NCBI GenBank assembly: GCA_002633005.1
Contig: NMRA01000381.1
Location: forward strand, 361,229-425,228
Direction: 5' to 3'
Length of the DNA: 64,000 nt
From: Phoronis australis
Lineage: Eukaryota; Phoronida; Phoronidae
Each line of letters opens with the position of its first letter. The stretch's first letter is position 1. Positions 10,737 through 21,700 of the stretch are shown here, piece after piece. The notes under the pieces were generated by a model. The model saw only the letters and a list, made by a program, of their open reading frames with translations. It was not told the origin of the DNA and did not search any database. A program made the position numbers and the translations under genes.

Positions 10737-13050
10737 CCCTCAATGATTTTTGCCTTCCTACGGCCTGAACCTATGCCTCACACGACTCAAGGCCACATCA
10801 GTGACGTCAGCCGCGAGCACTGAGTGTGCTCTTTCATCTTTCGAGGAACGAAAACACTTGTCCTCTAAGAGCCCAAGGTCACTCCTACTCCGATGCCTAT
10901 GGCTATGTCGTTGGCGTTGTGTCTCAGACTAAACTAGTTTATAGTTGTGTTAATCGCGTAGTGTAAGTACAAGGTTAAATTTATAAAATAAGAAATCGAA
11001 GAACTGAAAGTAGAAATTCTGTTGGTGAGGTCATGAATGAATTTAAAAACAGCTGTGAATTAACTTAGGACGAACGGTCGAAGGTAATAAGTGGTACTGG
11101 CTAGGCAATGCCAATGACCATCGCCTCTGTTGCCAACAGAGGCGATGGTCACTGCCTAACTATTCTCATGATAGAGTAGTCTACTCTATGACTATAGGCA
11201 ATTACATCGCCATGGATGCCGCAGGCATACACCTAACCGTCCAACCGAGGGGCTATGTGTTGTCTAATGGTAATACTGAGATAAAAAAAAATTACGTTCA
11301 CTGTGACTGACTGAGTCAGTGTCATTCTCACTTCCAAACTCGGAGCCACTTCGCAGATACTAAACATTGATATAACTTTAAGGGAATTGTAATATTACCA
11401 CGAAATTAAGTAATGTTTTTTGTTTATTGTTGCACCAATTCTGATAGTTATAGAGCAGCTGGTTACCTGGATGGCCGAATGAGTCTACCTGACCTAGTTA
11501 CTAGGCAGTCAGCTAGCTGTATGAAGACTATCGTGTATGCAGCTTCAGTTGTAACCTGGTCAGTCCCGGGCCTCTTACGCTGACGTCACAACCAATTTAG
11601 AGGGTCTGTGCAGGAGGCTTATAGCGGCTTTGCACCAAAGGCTAACCTAGTTACGTGACCCGACCTAGATAATCTGTGAAGTTAAATCAAAACAAAAAGT
11701 TTACCGGTGAACTTGTAGTGATCGAGAGTATATGATCATGCACACTACTCTGTTTGTCTGTAAAATAGTTTAAGAGGTATTTAACACTAATAATTTTGAT
11801 AAATGCTAATCAATGCTAAATGATGACTGTCTGTTGGGAGACCACTCTAACTCAGCCTGAGTAGTTGGCAAACACAAGCATTTTTGTTATTAATCAGCTA
11901 TTAAAATTTCATGGAAAATCAATTTAGAACCATAATAGACAAGCATTTACTACACTCTGATGACCGTAATTACATAAATAACTTTCTGGGATGAATAACT
12001 ATTCACAAAATTTTTTATTCGGAGTTGTAGGTGAGTTAGTGAGAAATATGCAAAATCTCGATTATCTACTATCTACTTTATGAAATATGCACATCATGAT
12101 GAAGAAAAAAAATCTACCAGGGTAGTATACGTTGGACTTGTCAAATACTAGCAGTCACTCATTAGTGGTGTAGGTTTGATTAGTGATCTGTAACTGGCAC
12201 ACTGATTATACTACGGTACTTATTCCTATTTGACTTTTTGAAACTAATCCTGCCCTCACAGACACAGTGATACAATGTGAATATTATCAGTACTAGTCTA
12301 ACCCTTATCTTTTGACTGAAACAGTTTGTTGTTGTCTTTACTGTCAGGTGTTGACCCCAGTGTTTGAGACATGCTTCATGTAACAGCATTACTTGGATGG
12401 TTGACTGAGAGGTGGTTGAAAGATGACGAACCCCTGGAGGGAGTAATCAGGTTCAATTGCTGTGTAAGGACTTTTGTGTACCATTTCATCTAAAAACATT
12501 GTTATCATGATTGTCTGATTCTGGGGTCTCTTCCACATGGAGAAGTGACAGCTGTCTGTTACAATCCTGATCATTGAAATACTATATTTCCTGAGCAACC
12601 TGGAAAATGCTAAGTGCCCCAAACAATATATCACTGCTGAAAACGCTACAGTATGCATGACCATACCAGTTTTTGTCAACCCGGAGAAATTTTGTGGCAC
12701 ATCCGAACCAAACCCCCAGCCTTTGTGAGAGCTCCCAGACTTATCCTGACATGACAATCAAGTTAATAGCCTGACCACTCACCTTAATTTGACTGTAACG
12801 CAACTATCACAGGGTGATGGTGCTGTTCTTGATTACTTATTTTTTACAATCAGAAATGCATGTTTTGCTGTCATCAATGAAATTAATGACTTAAACAGTA
12901 CACACCATGGATTTTTGCACATTTTGAATTACCGGTGGCCACAGACTAAATGTATGACGTAAAATTTAGCTAAACCCTTGCTTATTTTGTGTAATTAGCT
13001 CGAAATTTTGATTATTCTTTCAATTTTGCCAATTTTCACATTTCCCGCCA
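10737..13050. other. No gene recognised; short perfect hairpins
   Basis: No recognisable coding exon. A perfect 18-bp stem with a one-base loop lies at 11115-11151 (TGACCATCGCCTCTGTTG and its complement), inside a wider imperfect TAGGCA/TGCCTA stem. A perfect 9-bp palindrome lies at 11171-11189. The 122-codon minus-strand open frame at 12389-12757 shows no family motif. Confidence 0.5.
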
Positions 13051-13098
13051 TGTGACGTCATGGGTTGAACACAAGAGATCAGTGACTAGCATTGAACA

Positions 13099-13367
13099 AT
13101 GGCGGAGACCAGGGAATTTGAAAGTGACAATGATTATGAGCAAGAATTGAACGAATACTATGAAGAAACGTATGGGAATGGTGGCCAGGATGAAGAAATG
13201 GGGTTGCACGAAAGCGAGAACAAGTTTAATGTGCTTCCGGCTGCGTACCTTTCTACTTTGAGCCTTATGAACTGGATCCTCCCACGAGAGAAGCGGCCTC
13301 GGGCTCGGCGAGTCAACCCAGTCATCCAACAGACGATCCTGAATTAAGAGCTGATGTTTCTGAATGA
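13099..13367 (+). pseudogene. Small acidic-protein gene or remnant with a frame break
   Basis: ATG at 13099 has a good context (CAATGGCGG) and a TGACGTCA site 46 bp upstream (13053-13060). It opens an acidic N-terminus rich in Asp, Glu and Tyr (residues 1-47). Near codon 52 the first frame degrades, but the next frame continues as PFYFEPYELDPPTREAAS to a TGA at 13365-13367. One missing base near 13245 would explain the switch. An acidic start followed by a YxFEP motif is common in multicopy invertebrate genes related to P2X7-type zinc-finger proteins. No such domain follows here, so identity is uncertain. It converges on the THAP remnant 5 bp away. Confidence 0.4.
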
Positions 13368-13371
13368 TAAA

Positions 13372-13640
13372 TTATGTCCTTTGTTGAACCAGGCCTTCAT
13401 CGTAATGTCTCCTGTGACTGGAGTCGAAAAATGAGTCCTCAAAGTGGGCAGAACACAGAGTGGCCCCGGACCGAATCGCTTGGTCCACGATGACGTCCCA
13501 CACTCTCATTCGGCGCACGAAGCCATGCCACTTCTGCGCAACTTTGGTGTCCTTCGGAACACCGAGACGTTTTCCGCCTGGCTGCTGTTGCTGCAACCTC
13601 CGGAAACACATCTTTTGATCCCTCTATGAACCTTCTCGAT
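13372..13640 (-). pseudogene. THAP-type zinc finger (C2CH), frameshifted
   Basis: THAP domains are DNA-binding zinc fingers found in cellular factors and P-element-like transposases. On the minus strand one frame reads KRCVSGGCSNSS (the C-x4-C pair). A second frame reads VPKDTKVAQKWHGFVRRMRV and then ATLCSAHFEDSFF (the C-x2-H pair). The two are joined by a frameshift near 13556, consistent with loss of one base in the usual Phe-Pro-Lys. The product ends at a TAA at 13374-13372. No initiator Met is seen within 20 codons upstream of the first Cys. It is either decayed or carries an assembly indel. Confidence 0.65.
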
Positions 13641-14369
13641 GCTAATGTACTTTGCTTTCTCTTCACTCTATACACTTTGTCTCTGATTCGAACAGTATGG
13701 CGAACGACTTGTGTTCAACTCATGACGTTGTACATAACTATTAATTTTTTTTCAATTTTTGCGTGTTTCTTTATGAGCTGTGCACTAAAGGCACTGAAAT
13801 CAAGTAAGATATAATAATAAAATTTATTTTGAGGTACTAGAGTCATGTTGTGTACACTTTAAGAAATTATTTCTTTCAAGGTGTTACATTTGATAACATT
13901 GGGTGTTCCTTTGTTAAAAGATGACCGTGCAGACATGGAGAGAATAATAAAGTTATGACTTTTGGCCATGCTAACCCGCAGTCCAGTGAGCATGCCAAGA
14001 ATTGTACGATGACACTTGGCTTACCTCAAAATTCAACTTCTGCCAGGTGGTTTGGTAATTGGCCGAATTATGTTGCACTCTTAGCAGAATTTATGAAGAA
14101 CATATTATTGGAACAATGAGCAAATGGTTTAGGTTGTAAAAGTCACTTTTCTTGTCCAATTTTCAAAATTCAAAAACCTAATCACAAACTTTAAAAATCG
14201 AAAATTTAAAAATATTATTGTCCCCCCAATCTGTTTATGATGGGTCTCATCATCTAAAGAATAACGACATCAGCAGCTTCAGGCGATGTAATTAAGTACA
14301 ACAGTGATCTTGTTTGTGAGGTTCTGCGTTGCGTTAAGGTGTCAACGTAGCATTCTTTTCATGAGATCT

Positions 14370-14521
14370 ATGGAAGCACTTTCAGCTATGTGCATCTCAT
14401 AATTTGTATGGAAGCACTTTCAGCTATGTGCATCTCATAATTTGTATGGAAGCACTTTCAGCTATGTGCATCTCATAATTTGTATGGAAGCACTTTCAGC
14501 TATGTGCATCTCATAATTTGC
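14370..14521 (+). repeat. 38-bp minisatellite, 4 copies
   Basis: The unit begins ATGGAAGCACTTTCAGCTAT and ends CTCATAATTTGT. Four head-to-tail copies are essentially identical, with one change at the last base, indicating very recent expansion. Confidence 0.95.
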
Positions 14522-16367
14522 ATGACTGTGTTAACCCGGGCCATGAAATATGAGAAGGAAGATGAGAATTTGCAAATAACTAAAGAGAAGAGTCTGAGTA
14601 CTTTGTCAAAAAATTACACACCCATTTATGAGAAAGAAATATTATATAAGGCGATCCAAAAGCTCCTTATTTTATACCTTATTCTGAATTTAGGTTTTTT
14701 TACATTTTCCTTAATTTTTCAAATGATGGAGACTGGAGGATATTATATTATCAGCAATATGGATGAAATTGACCTGACCATACACTGAGCAGCAAGGGAT
14801 ATAAATCATTGAAGTGTACTTTTCCATGAAACATTGTTTCTGACTTTAAAGACAATACAGGCAACATTCTGGCAAATGCCAAGCACCCAATGTTTGGTGG
14901 CCAAATTTCAGTAGACTAGAAATGCAGAGAAGACCAGTAAAGGTTGTAGCGGCTGATTGTTTTCAGATACAATACACAATAACATTCAGAATGTGGGAAT
15001 GCCTTGAGAAATGACTGGTAAAAACAGATCACTATCTGCCACAAGAAGTTGTCATTTTGCAGTCATCAGTTATGATTTGCATTTTGTCTGGATGTCATTC
15101 AAGGGATTGAAAGCAACCCTGACTTGTTGGATTTGAAAAGGAAAGGGTTTACGACAACAATTCCTGAAGGTGGCTTGAGTTCTGGCTGTAAAATGTCGAC
15201 TGCTGCGACTTTTTGGTATTTGCTGCACTTTTGTTTTCCTGAAAGGTTCAGTTACACCTCTATTAAGTGTGCTGTTCCTGGCGAAATGGCGCCTGAATTG
15301 TCTTAGTGTCAGAAACTCTGTTTATGTAGAAAAGTAGACCTCAACAGTTTTCATCAGTTGTTACTCTTAGCCAATATATTCTACAATTTGATCCATGTTG
15401 ATGTCAAAAGAATCTCCAAGACCTGTGTACACAACCTGAAAAATCTGGGAGAATGATGTAAAATGTTCATTTTAATCACTTGCCATTTTAAAACTCAATT
15501 TTTACCTTGCATAATAAGAGGTGATTCTTGGACTAGGGAACAACTGACACTTCATTATTGCTTGAGATCAAACTCAATAAGTTGGCTTGTCATGGTGGGT
15601 GTTTTTATGCACCGAGCATGGTGTCTGGCAGTAATGAACCACCCTTTTTAAGCCCAAAAATACCTTCTCATCTCAGCAAGGAGTAAGTTGAGAAATATGA
15701 GACGATGCTATGGTATGTTTTATTGTCTTTTTCAAAATAAAAAATTTAGTTTATTTTGACTAAAGTGGTGCGAGATTTTTTTCTGTGCCTTTTTTACTCA
15801 GCTGAAGTGATGCATTGACGCGATATTCTGTACTGGAGGTCACATTATTGCCTTTCCATGAAAAGAAAGCCTTATTACGTTTCTGATTAATGGTTGTCAT
15901 TTAAAATAGTTTTTATACGGACCAGTTGTTTCTCACTACGTCTTCTCAACAGGCTAAAACTGTTAGATTTTTTGGCCAAATTTGCCTGTTTTCACTTTTC
16001 CCCAGCCTGTTTCTTCAAGATTATAGGACGGGCTCAGACTTTCTTGGAATGGAGCAACAGGGCCCAAAGCTAGGCCGGGTTGGCATGCCTGCCACTACGT
16101 AAAAAACTCGGATGACTGCATGATTGCATTGATAAGGCTTTTGTATGAAAATATGCGAGCTTATGTTTTTTCAGTTAGTGATGCGCAGTTTCTCAAATAT
16201 GCGGGCAGAGACCACAAACAAATATCTTTCTTGGCTTTTTTGTCAATGATTCTCAATTGCAATCTTGAAATTAACAGTAGTTGCACATTAGTCAGGAGCT
16301 GTATTTTTATTGTATTCTACTAATTGTTATACTAGTTGAGCATATTATCTCTCTCTTGTATTTATAG
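14522..16367. other. Upstream/intron sequence of the aldolase-type gene; no exon resolved
   Basis: The coding exon at 16368 begins at a splice acceptor, so at least one short 5' exon should lie upstream. Open frames at 14480-14788, 15124-15306 and 15463-15651 have no family similarity I can recognise. I could not place the first exon. Confidence 0.4.
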
Positions 16368-17039
16368 CACAATACTCAGGAACTGTCTGTGGCAGAGTGT
16401 GCTGTAGCAAACCGAGTGTGTGTAGTGCGAGACTTTTTGTTCAGGCTTGGACTTGTGGGAATCTACAAAGAAGGACCTACAAAGGGAATAGGTTATGGTA
16501 ATGTCAGCAGTATGCTCAAGAAAAAGGAAGGCAATGAAAATAATGCATTTGTTATCACGTCCTCACAAACTGGACACATTTCGAAACTCAACCCTGCCAA
16601 AGACACTAGTGTGGTGTTTGATTATGATTTCCACAGCAATGTGGTTTCTAGAGGTTTATCAAAACCCAGTTCTGAATCAATGACACATGCTGCATTTTAC
16701 GATGCAAAGCCAACAACAGAAGCTGTCTTGCACATCCATTCTCAGAAGTGGTGGAACACATTGTTGGCACTAGGCCCAACAGAGATAGCCATAGTAGAGA
16801 GACATGTACAGTATGGAACACCAGAACTGGCTGAAGCTGTGATGAAGTTAGTGCAGGATGGGCCACCATGTGGCCTGATTGTAACAGCAGGGCATGAAGA
16901 TGGTGTCTTCTTCTATGGGCCGGCCTTAGATATCACTATCAAATTTCTCGTAGAAACGGGCATGAAAAGGATCCAGGCAATTAATCATGAGGTTATGCAA
17001 GATTTGGAAGATGTGTTAAAATCTCTTCATGCTTCATAA
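16368..17039 (+). CDS. Class II aldolase/adducin-fold protein, last (main) exon
   Basis: This 223-codon exon starts after a TTTATAG acceptor (16361-16367) and ends at TAA 17037-17039. Numbering from the GTG codon at 16389, it carries the fold's landmarks: GYGNVSS (35-41, phosphate-loop type), ITSSQTGH (56-63), SSESMTH (94-100), the metal pair HIH (115-117) and a later His in AGHEDGVFFYG (169). Glu96, His115, His117 and His169 match the zinc ligands of fuculose-phosphate-type aldolases, so it is probably metal-binding and active, perhaps as a sugar-phosphate aldolase or epimerase. Its substrate is unknown. It lacks the actin-binding tail of adducin. The domain is nearly complete in one exon, and only a short N-terminal exon is missing. 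Confidence 0.82.
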   Translation, partial: HNTQELSVAECAVANRVCVVRDFLFRLGLVGIYKEGPTKGIGYGNVSSMLKKKEGNENNAFVITSSQTGHISKLNPAKDTSVVFDYDFHSNVVSRGLSKPSSESMTHAAFYDAKPTTEAVLHIHSQKWWNTLLALGPTEIAIVERHVQYGTPELAEAVMKLVQDGPPCGLIVTAGHEDGVFFYGPALDITIKFLVETGMKRIQAINHEVMQDLEDVLKSLHAS

Positions 17040-17293
17040 CTGGGAATTGCTTACTACTGGTTAAAAGTGATCACTTACAGGAGTGTTAATGAATTGTTTC
17101 TGTACATTATTGCTCTACCAAATATTTAATTATATGCCTACCTATTCAATCTGCTAAAGGCCAGTACAAATCATGTGTTTCTTTTTATCCTTGGAGCTTC
17201 ACTTGTGTGTTGTGAAGTTTTATTTAACGTGACCTTGACATGATAACCAAAGATTTTTTGTGTCAATGTCATAATGGTTTATATTGTTCTGTT

Positions 17294-17299
17294 AATAAA
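17294..17299 (+). terminator. Polyadenylation signal of the aldolase-type gene
   Basis: AATAAA, 255 bp after the stop codon and about 35 bp before the start of the inverted family A element. Confidence 0.65.
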
Positions 17300-17333
17300 T
17301 ATATGGAATATCGATTGCTGTAAGATCCAAGAT

Positions 17334-18099
17334 CCAATTTCAAGTGTTGAAATTCGGAACACGGCGCAATCGTAACAGAACAATGGCTAAGTATAGGCTC
17401 TCCCGCGACATCCCAGGCGACCGGCAGTGGCGCTGGGCACTACAACTGCGTTTCCGTCGTCTGCTCCACTGTGCAATGAAGAAAATAAATTGCTTCATTT
17501 TTTAAAGAAAATGGAATCTGAGTGATGATGAAAAAACAGAAGCTGCTGGTAAGATGTCAATTTTAATCGAAGCCTTAGTGAATCACTCAGAAACTCATAA
17601 TTCTCTCTTTGTCACACCTTAACTTGAGACGATTTTCAAAGCAATCGAGTCATTTTTGCCAACCAAGAAAACGGATTTGGTCTTTTGTTTTAAATACAAC
17701 AAATTTATTACGAACTGATTCACAAAATATAAAACGTGTAATAAGCATTACAAAAAGAAGTAGGTTTCGCGCGCAAACGTTGTGGACCATAACCAAGTAG
17801 GTCTCTTAGATCAATCGCGTTGGTGCAGTGGTTAAGCACGCTCTCTGACCGCCAGGTCGTGAGTTCGAGTCTGTGGTACAAGCAGTTGTTCTTGTTTGAC
17901 ACTTTCTCCGCGTTTTTTTCTTGGATAATACTTCGGGAATCAAGGAAAATGCTTGATTTTTTGAGGAAAAAACAGAAAAATTTCCCCCTCCCGACCTCCC
18001 CCCGTTCGGTGCTATGCGCATCTACAATCGTGCTGGGAGCAAAATGTTAACAGACAAAATATTGCCCCCCCCCCTTGTGATATCCTAGATCCGCCACTG
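17334..18099 (-). mobile_element. Family A DNA transposon, copy 3 (inverted, truncated)
   Basis: Its right edge TATCCTAGATCCGCCACTG is the family A left terminus in reverse. The left edge stops within the CACTTGAAATTGG block, so about 170 bp of the other end, including its terminal repeat, is missing. It abuts the LINE fragment directly. Confidence 0.85.
17814..17880 (+). repeat. tRNA-like Pol III module inside family A copy 3
   Basis: TTGGTGCAGTGGTTAAGCAC (A box region) followed by GGTCGTGAGTTCGAGTC (B box). This is the best-preserved of the four modules, and its B box GAGTTCGAGTC is close to consensus. Confidence 0.75.
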
Positions 18100-18100
18100 A

Positions 18101-18898
18101 GTGGTGACAACATTTCTAATGTATGGTGCTGAGGTTTGGGGATTTCAGCAGCACAGCTCCATAGAAAGCATACAAGTTCTATTTTGTAAATACATATTGA
18201 GAGTTGGCTCAAAAACTACCAATGCCGCTGTGCTGGGCGAACTGGGTCGGTATCCTTTGTATGGCAAGTACTTTATAAGATGCGTAAAATATTGGTTACA
18301 ACTACAAGAAATGCCAGAATATAAATATCCCAGAAAATGCTATAACAAACTGAATTCATTAGCCAAGATGACAGTGATAAGAAAACCCGAGCCACTTGTA
18401 TTAAACATTTACTACAGGGTTATGGTTTTGGCTTTGTTTGGGTACAACGACATGTTGGCAATATTGGTGCATTTTTTAAAATATTTACGCAGAGTGTTAA
18501 GAACTGCGCCTTCCAGGAATGGGATCGTTAAGTTCGAAATAGTTGTAAACTTGTACTTTTTGCTGTGTTAGATAAGTACTTAAATGTTGCTCCATATCTG
18601 AAAGTGGTGAGATTCGCAGGTATATAACTAACAGACAATATTTTGTTCTCATACTCATGAAATCGAGTTGGCGCGAGGAAGAGTAGATAGAGAACTAAGG
18701 CTGTGCAAACATTTCAAGAGATTCAATTTGTATGAAATTGAAGACGAATTTCACTTCTTAACAGGATGCTTTCTGTATGATCACTTGAGGATCCAATTTA
18801 TTCCACAACTGTCACAATGCGACACCACATCATTTTTAAGTTACATGAATAACGTTTCAAGTTCCTACTTGCTTAATCTGTTCAACATCTAAATACGG
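18101..18898 (+). pseudogene. Non-LTR retrotransposon ORF2, C-terminal fragment
   Basis: The frame at 18101-18571 reads LMYGAEVWGFQQHSSIESIQ and continues with FCKYILRVGSKTTNAAVLGE, the region after the reverse transcriptase that is common in invertebrate LINEs. A second frame (18668-18892) has IEDEFHFLTGC, the usual C-terminal block. Stops and a frame change separate them, and the endonuclease and RT domains are absent. Confidence 0.85.
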
Positions 18899-19076
18899 AA
18901 CGGTCACGCATAGTGCGCCAGTGTCAGCTTCAACGGATTTAGACGAAATTAAAGCCTTTGTTTTGAACTTGGAAAGTGCGCTGAACAAAAAATTGGACGA
19001 CATTGGCACAGCGTTGGGTCTTCGAATTGACAAACTGGAAACAGCGACAACTGATATCCAAACAAAAGTGAGTAAA

Positions 19077-20052
19077 CAGTGGCGGATCTAGGATATCACA
19101 AGGGGGGCCCAACATCTTGTCCTGCTGTAAGCATTTGCGCCAACCACGATTGTAGATGCGCATAACACCGAATGGGGGGAGGTCGGGAGGGGGGGTTTGC
19201 CCCCCTCCCGCCCAGGAAATGTTTCTGTTTTTTCCTCTAAAAATCAAGCACTTTCCTTGATTTCTGATGTATTATCCAAGAAAAAAGGAAAAAAAAACAG
19301 GAAAAATTGCGACTTTCACTGGCTCGAACTCAGAACCTGAGTGATAGGACGCGCGTGCTTTGCCACTACACCACCACGATTTCAGTAAAGCATCTATGCT
19401 AAGAGACCTACTTGTTTATGGTTCACAGCGTTTGCGCGCGAAACCTACTTCTTTTTGTTATGCTTATTACACGTTTTATATTTTGAGCAATCGGTTCTTA
19501 ACAAATTTGTTGTATTTAAAATAGTCTTCAAATGCCCAAAAGACAAAATCTGTTTTTCGTGTTGGCAATAATGACAGGATTGCTTTGGAAATCGTCTTAA
19601 GTTAAAGTTTGACAAAGTTTCGGAGTGATTCACTAAGGCTTCGATTAAAATTCACATCTTACCAGCAGCTTCTGCTTTTTCATCGTCACTCAGGTTCCAT
19701 TTTCTTTAAAAAATGAAGTAAATTTTCTCCATTGCACAGTGGAGCAGACGACGGAAACGGAGTCGTAGTGCGCAGCGCCACTGCCGGTCGCCTGGGATAT
19801 CGCGGGAGTGCTTATACTTAGCCATAGTTCCGTTACGAATGCGCCGTGTTCCGAATTTGACACTTGAAATTGGATTTGAGCCCCCCCCCAACACTAAAAC
19901 TGCACACATTTAAATCTTTTTTCATCCGTATAATTTTAATTACCGGAGCAAATTAATAAACTTAACGTTTCCCTACGCTCTTGCTGCTTTAATTTTTTTT
20001 TGCGCCAGCCAAGGGGGGGGGGGGCCCGGGCCCCCCCCTAAATCCGCCTATG
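19077..20052 (+). mobile_element. Family A DNA transposon, copy 2
   Basis: 976 bp from CAGTGGCGGATCTAGG to CCTAAATCCGCCTATG, with the 5-bp duplication GTAAA at 19072-19076 and 20053-20057. It interrupts LINE ORF1 and has no coding capacity of its own. Confidence 0.93.
19316..19381 (-). repeat. tRNA-like Pol III module inside family A copy 2
   Basis: Minus strand: TGGTGTAGTGGCAAAGCACG (A-box region) and GAGTTCGAGCC (B-box-like). Same position and orientation as in the other family A copies. Confidence 0.65.
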
Positions 20053-20529
20053 GTAAACATGAGAAAACGTTTGACAGTAACAGTGAGCGCATAAGAGATG
20101 AGGAAGTTGGAAGCAGAAAGTACAACCTTTTGCTTTATGGTGTAAAGCAGTGAACACTAAGGGCGAAAATGTAACGGGTAAGGTGAGAGATGTAATTGAC
20201 ACTATGCAAATATAAACTGAGTACGGTTCGACCATAGACTAACGAGTATCTATGGTTCGACGGTACTCATTGCAAACGCCCACCGTGTTAAGCGTCGAAT
20301 AAAACGTGGCTGAGACTCCCCCTACCCTCAGTTATCATAAAATTTGCGTGTATGGAGGACAGGAATGAAATCCTGCAAGGTTTAGAACTGATTTGTCAAC
20401 AGAGTTGAAGAAAAAACGGGGAAAACTTGCTAGGAAGGCTTTTGACATTCGCCATAAGAAAAACTGGGCAACAAGAATTCGTGAGTCGAATACAGATGTC
20501 TGGCTTGAGGTGAGAAAAACAAAGAGCTC

Positions 20530-20620
20530 ATTAGATTCTTAGTATTTAGTTACAAACCTGACATGTCATTGAAATGTAGTGTACGTATACCCCTGAGTAG
20601 TGTACGTAGCCCTCTGTGAA
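20530..20620 (+). repeat. Repeat family F, copy 1
   Basis: AGATTCTTAGTATTTAGTTA, AACCTGACATGTCATTGAAA and TGTAGTGTACGTA match 25698-25759 plus the sequence after the copia element. The phrase TAGTGTACGTA occurs again at about 20600 and 20760. Confidence 0.7.
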
Positions 20621-20965
20621 CAAATACTATGAAACAAAAACATTACACAAGTAGGGCCAAAGCAACATTTGCCACAGACAGTTTCCTCTATTAAAAATGC
20701 CATGCTAAAAGGGTGTTGATTACAATTACATTTGTTTTGAGGGAAATATTTGCATTTGTGTAGTGTACGTACCCCTATGTTTCAAATGTGCCTGTTTTAA
20801 AAAAATGAGACAGATATCATGACGGACCTATTCCTGCTGAAAATTCACGCCAAAACCCTATTAGATTTGTTTACTGAAGCGTAAGTTTCAATTACCCCAT
20901 TCCCTGCCAACACAATAGAGAGCCATAACATTCTCCAACTGAATAGAACTGACCTGGATCTTAAT

Positions 20966-21330
20966 CACGGGTGAGAAACAACATGACCGCCGGTCCTCTT
21001 AAATCGGACCGCCTCACCCAAAACAGGACCTCCGGGGATCAAATGGGACCGTCGCACCAGAAAATGGGACTGACGCACCTAAAAACATGACCGCCCCACC
21101 AGAAAACAGGACCGCCGGGGACTGAACATGACCGCCGGGGATTGAAACCGCATATTGTCCGGCGGTCATGTTCAGTCCCCGGCGGTCCTGTTTTCTGGTG
21201 GGGCGGTCATGTTTTTAGGTGCGTCAGTCCCATTTTCTGGTGCGACGGTCCCATTTGATCCCCGGAGGTCCTGTTTTGGGTGAGTCAGTCAGATTTAGAG
21301 GACCGGCGGTCATGTTGTTTCTCACCCGTG
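20966..21330. mobile_element. Foldback element with 172-bp arms built of ~20-bp units
   Basis: Arms 20966-21138 and 21159-21330 are inverted copies that differ at about four positions, around a 20-bp loop. The termini are CACGGGTGAGAAACAACATG. TTAAT flanks both sides (20961-20965 and 21331-21335). Each arm consists of about eight 20-22-bp units with a head such as AACATGACCGCC, AACAGGACCGCC or AATGGGACCGTC and a variable tail. No coding capacity. The class is unknown: a 5-bp TTAAT or 4-bp TTAA duplication are both possible. Confidence 0.92.
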
Positions 21331-21562
21331 TTAATATGGAGGACAAAAACCCGGATCTTCATATGGAGGACAATCAGAAAGCTCTTGAATGGTAGTTACA
21401 TTAGCTGAGAACGTGAATTTTGACGAACTGACACATCCCAATAGGTTGGTTGTACTTAGGCCTACAATGCAATTATTTTAAATGAAATAAAATAATTTAA
21501 AAGATAAGCAATATATATAATCACAGACCTTTATTTTTAAAACATACATACAAATACATGTA

Positions 21563-21700
21563 CAGTGGCGGATCTACATTTTCAGTAAGGGAGGGTTAGG
21601 ATTCCCGCAAAGGTCGATTCCTAGGCCGTGGCGACGAGCGGGGGGAGGTTCCCCCTCCCGTGTAAGACATTTTTTGTTTTTGTAGCCAAATAGTGAAATT
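21563..21700 (+). mobile_element. MITE-like fragment with CAGTGGCGGATC terminus
   Basis: Begins CAGTGGCGGATCTACATTTT and runs into a G-rich then C-rich block like other family A/B ends. The beginning resembles the 151-bp MITE at 42452-42602. No matching right terminus was found. Confidence 0.5.

Larger units (their letters stand above)
18911..20520 (+). pseudogene. Non-LTR retrotransposon ORF1 fragment, split by a transposon
   Basis: 18935-19076 encodes a coiled-coil-like stretch (DEIKAFVLNLESALNKKLDD, then GLRIDKLETATTDIQTKV). After family A copy 2 it resumes with EKTFDSNSERIRDEEVGS and RKYNLLLYGV, then GENVTGKVRDVIDTM, and after a frame change ELKKKRGKLARKAFDIRHKK. This order (coiled coil, RRM-like block, C-terminal domain) is that of LINE ORF1 proteins. 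Several frame breaks are present. It follows an ORF2 C-terminus, so the two pieces come from different copies or a head-to-tail pair. Confidence 0.8.

Noticed and set aside
12389-12757. 122-codon minus-strand open frame as a gene
   Set aside because: No domain, no splice context and unusual composition; reading the other strand gives equally weak frames.
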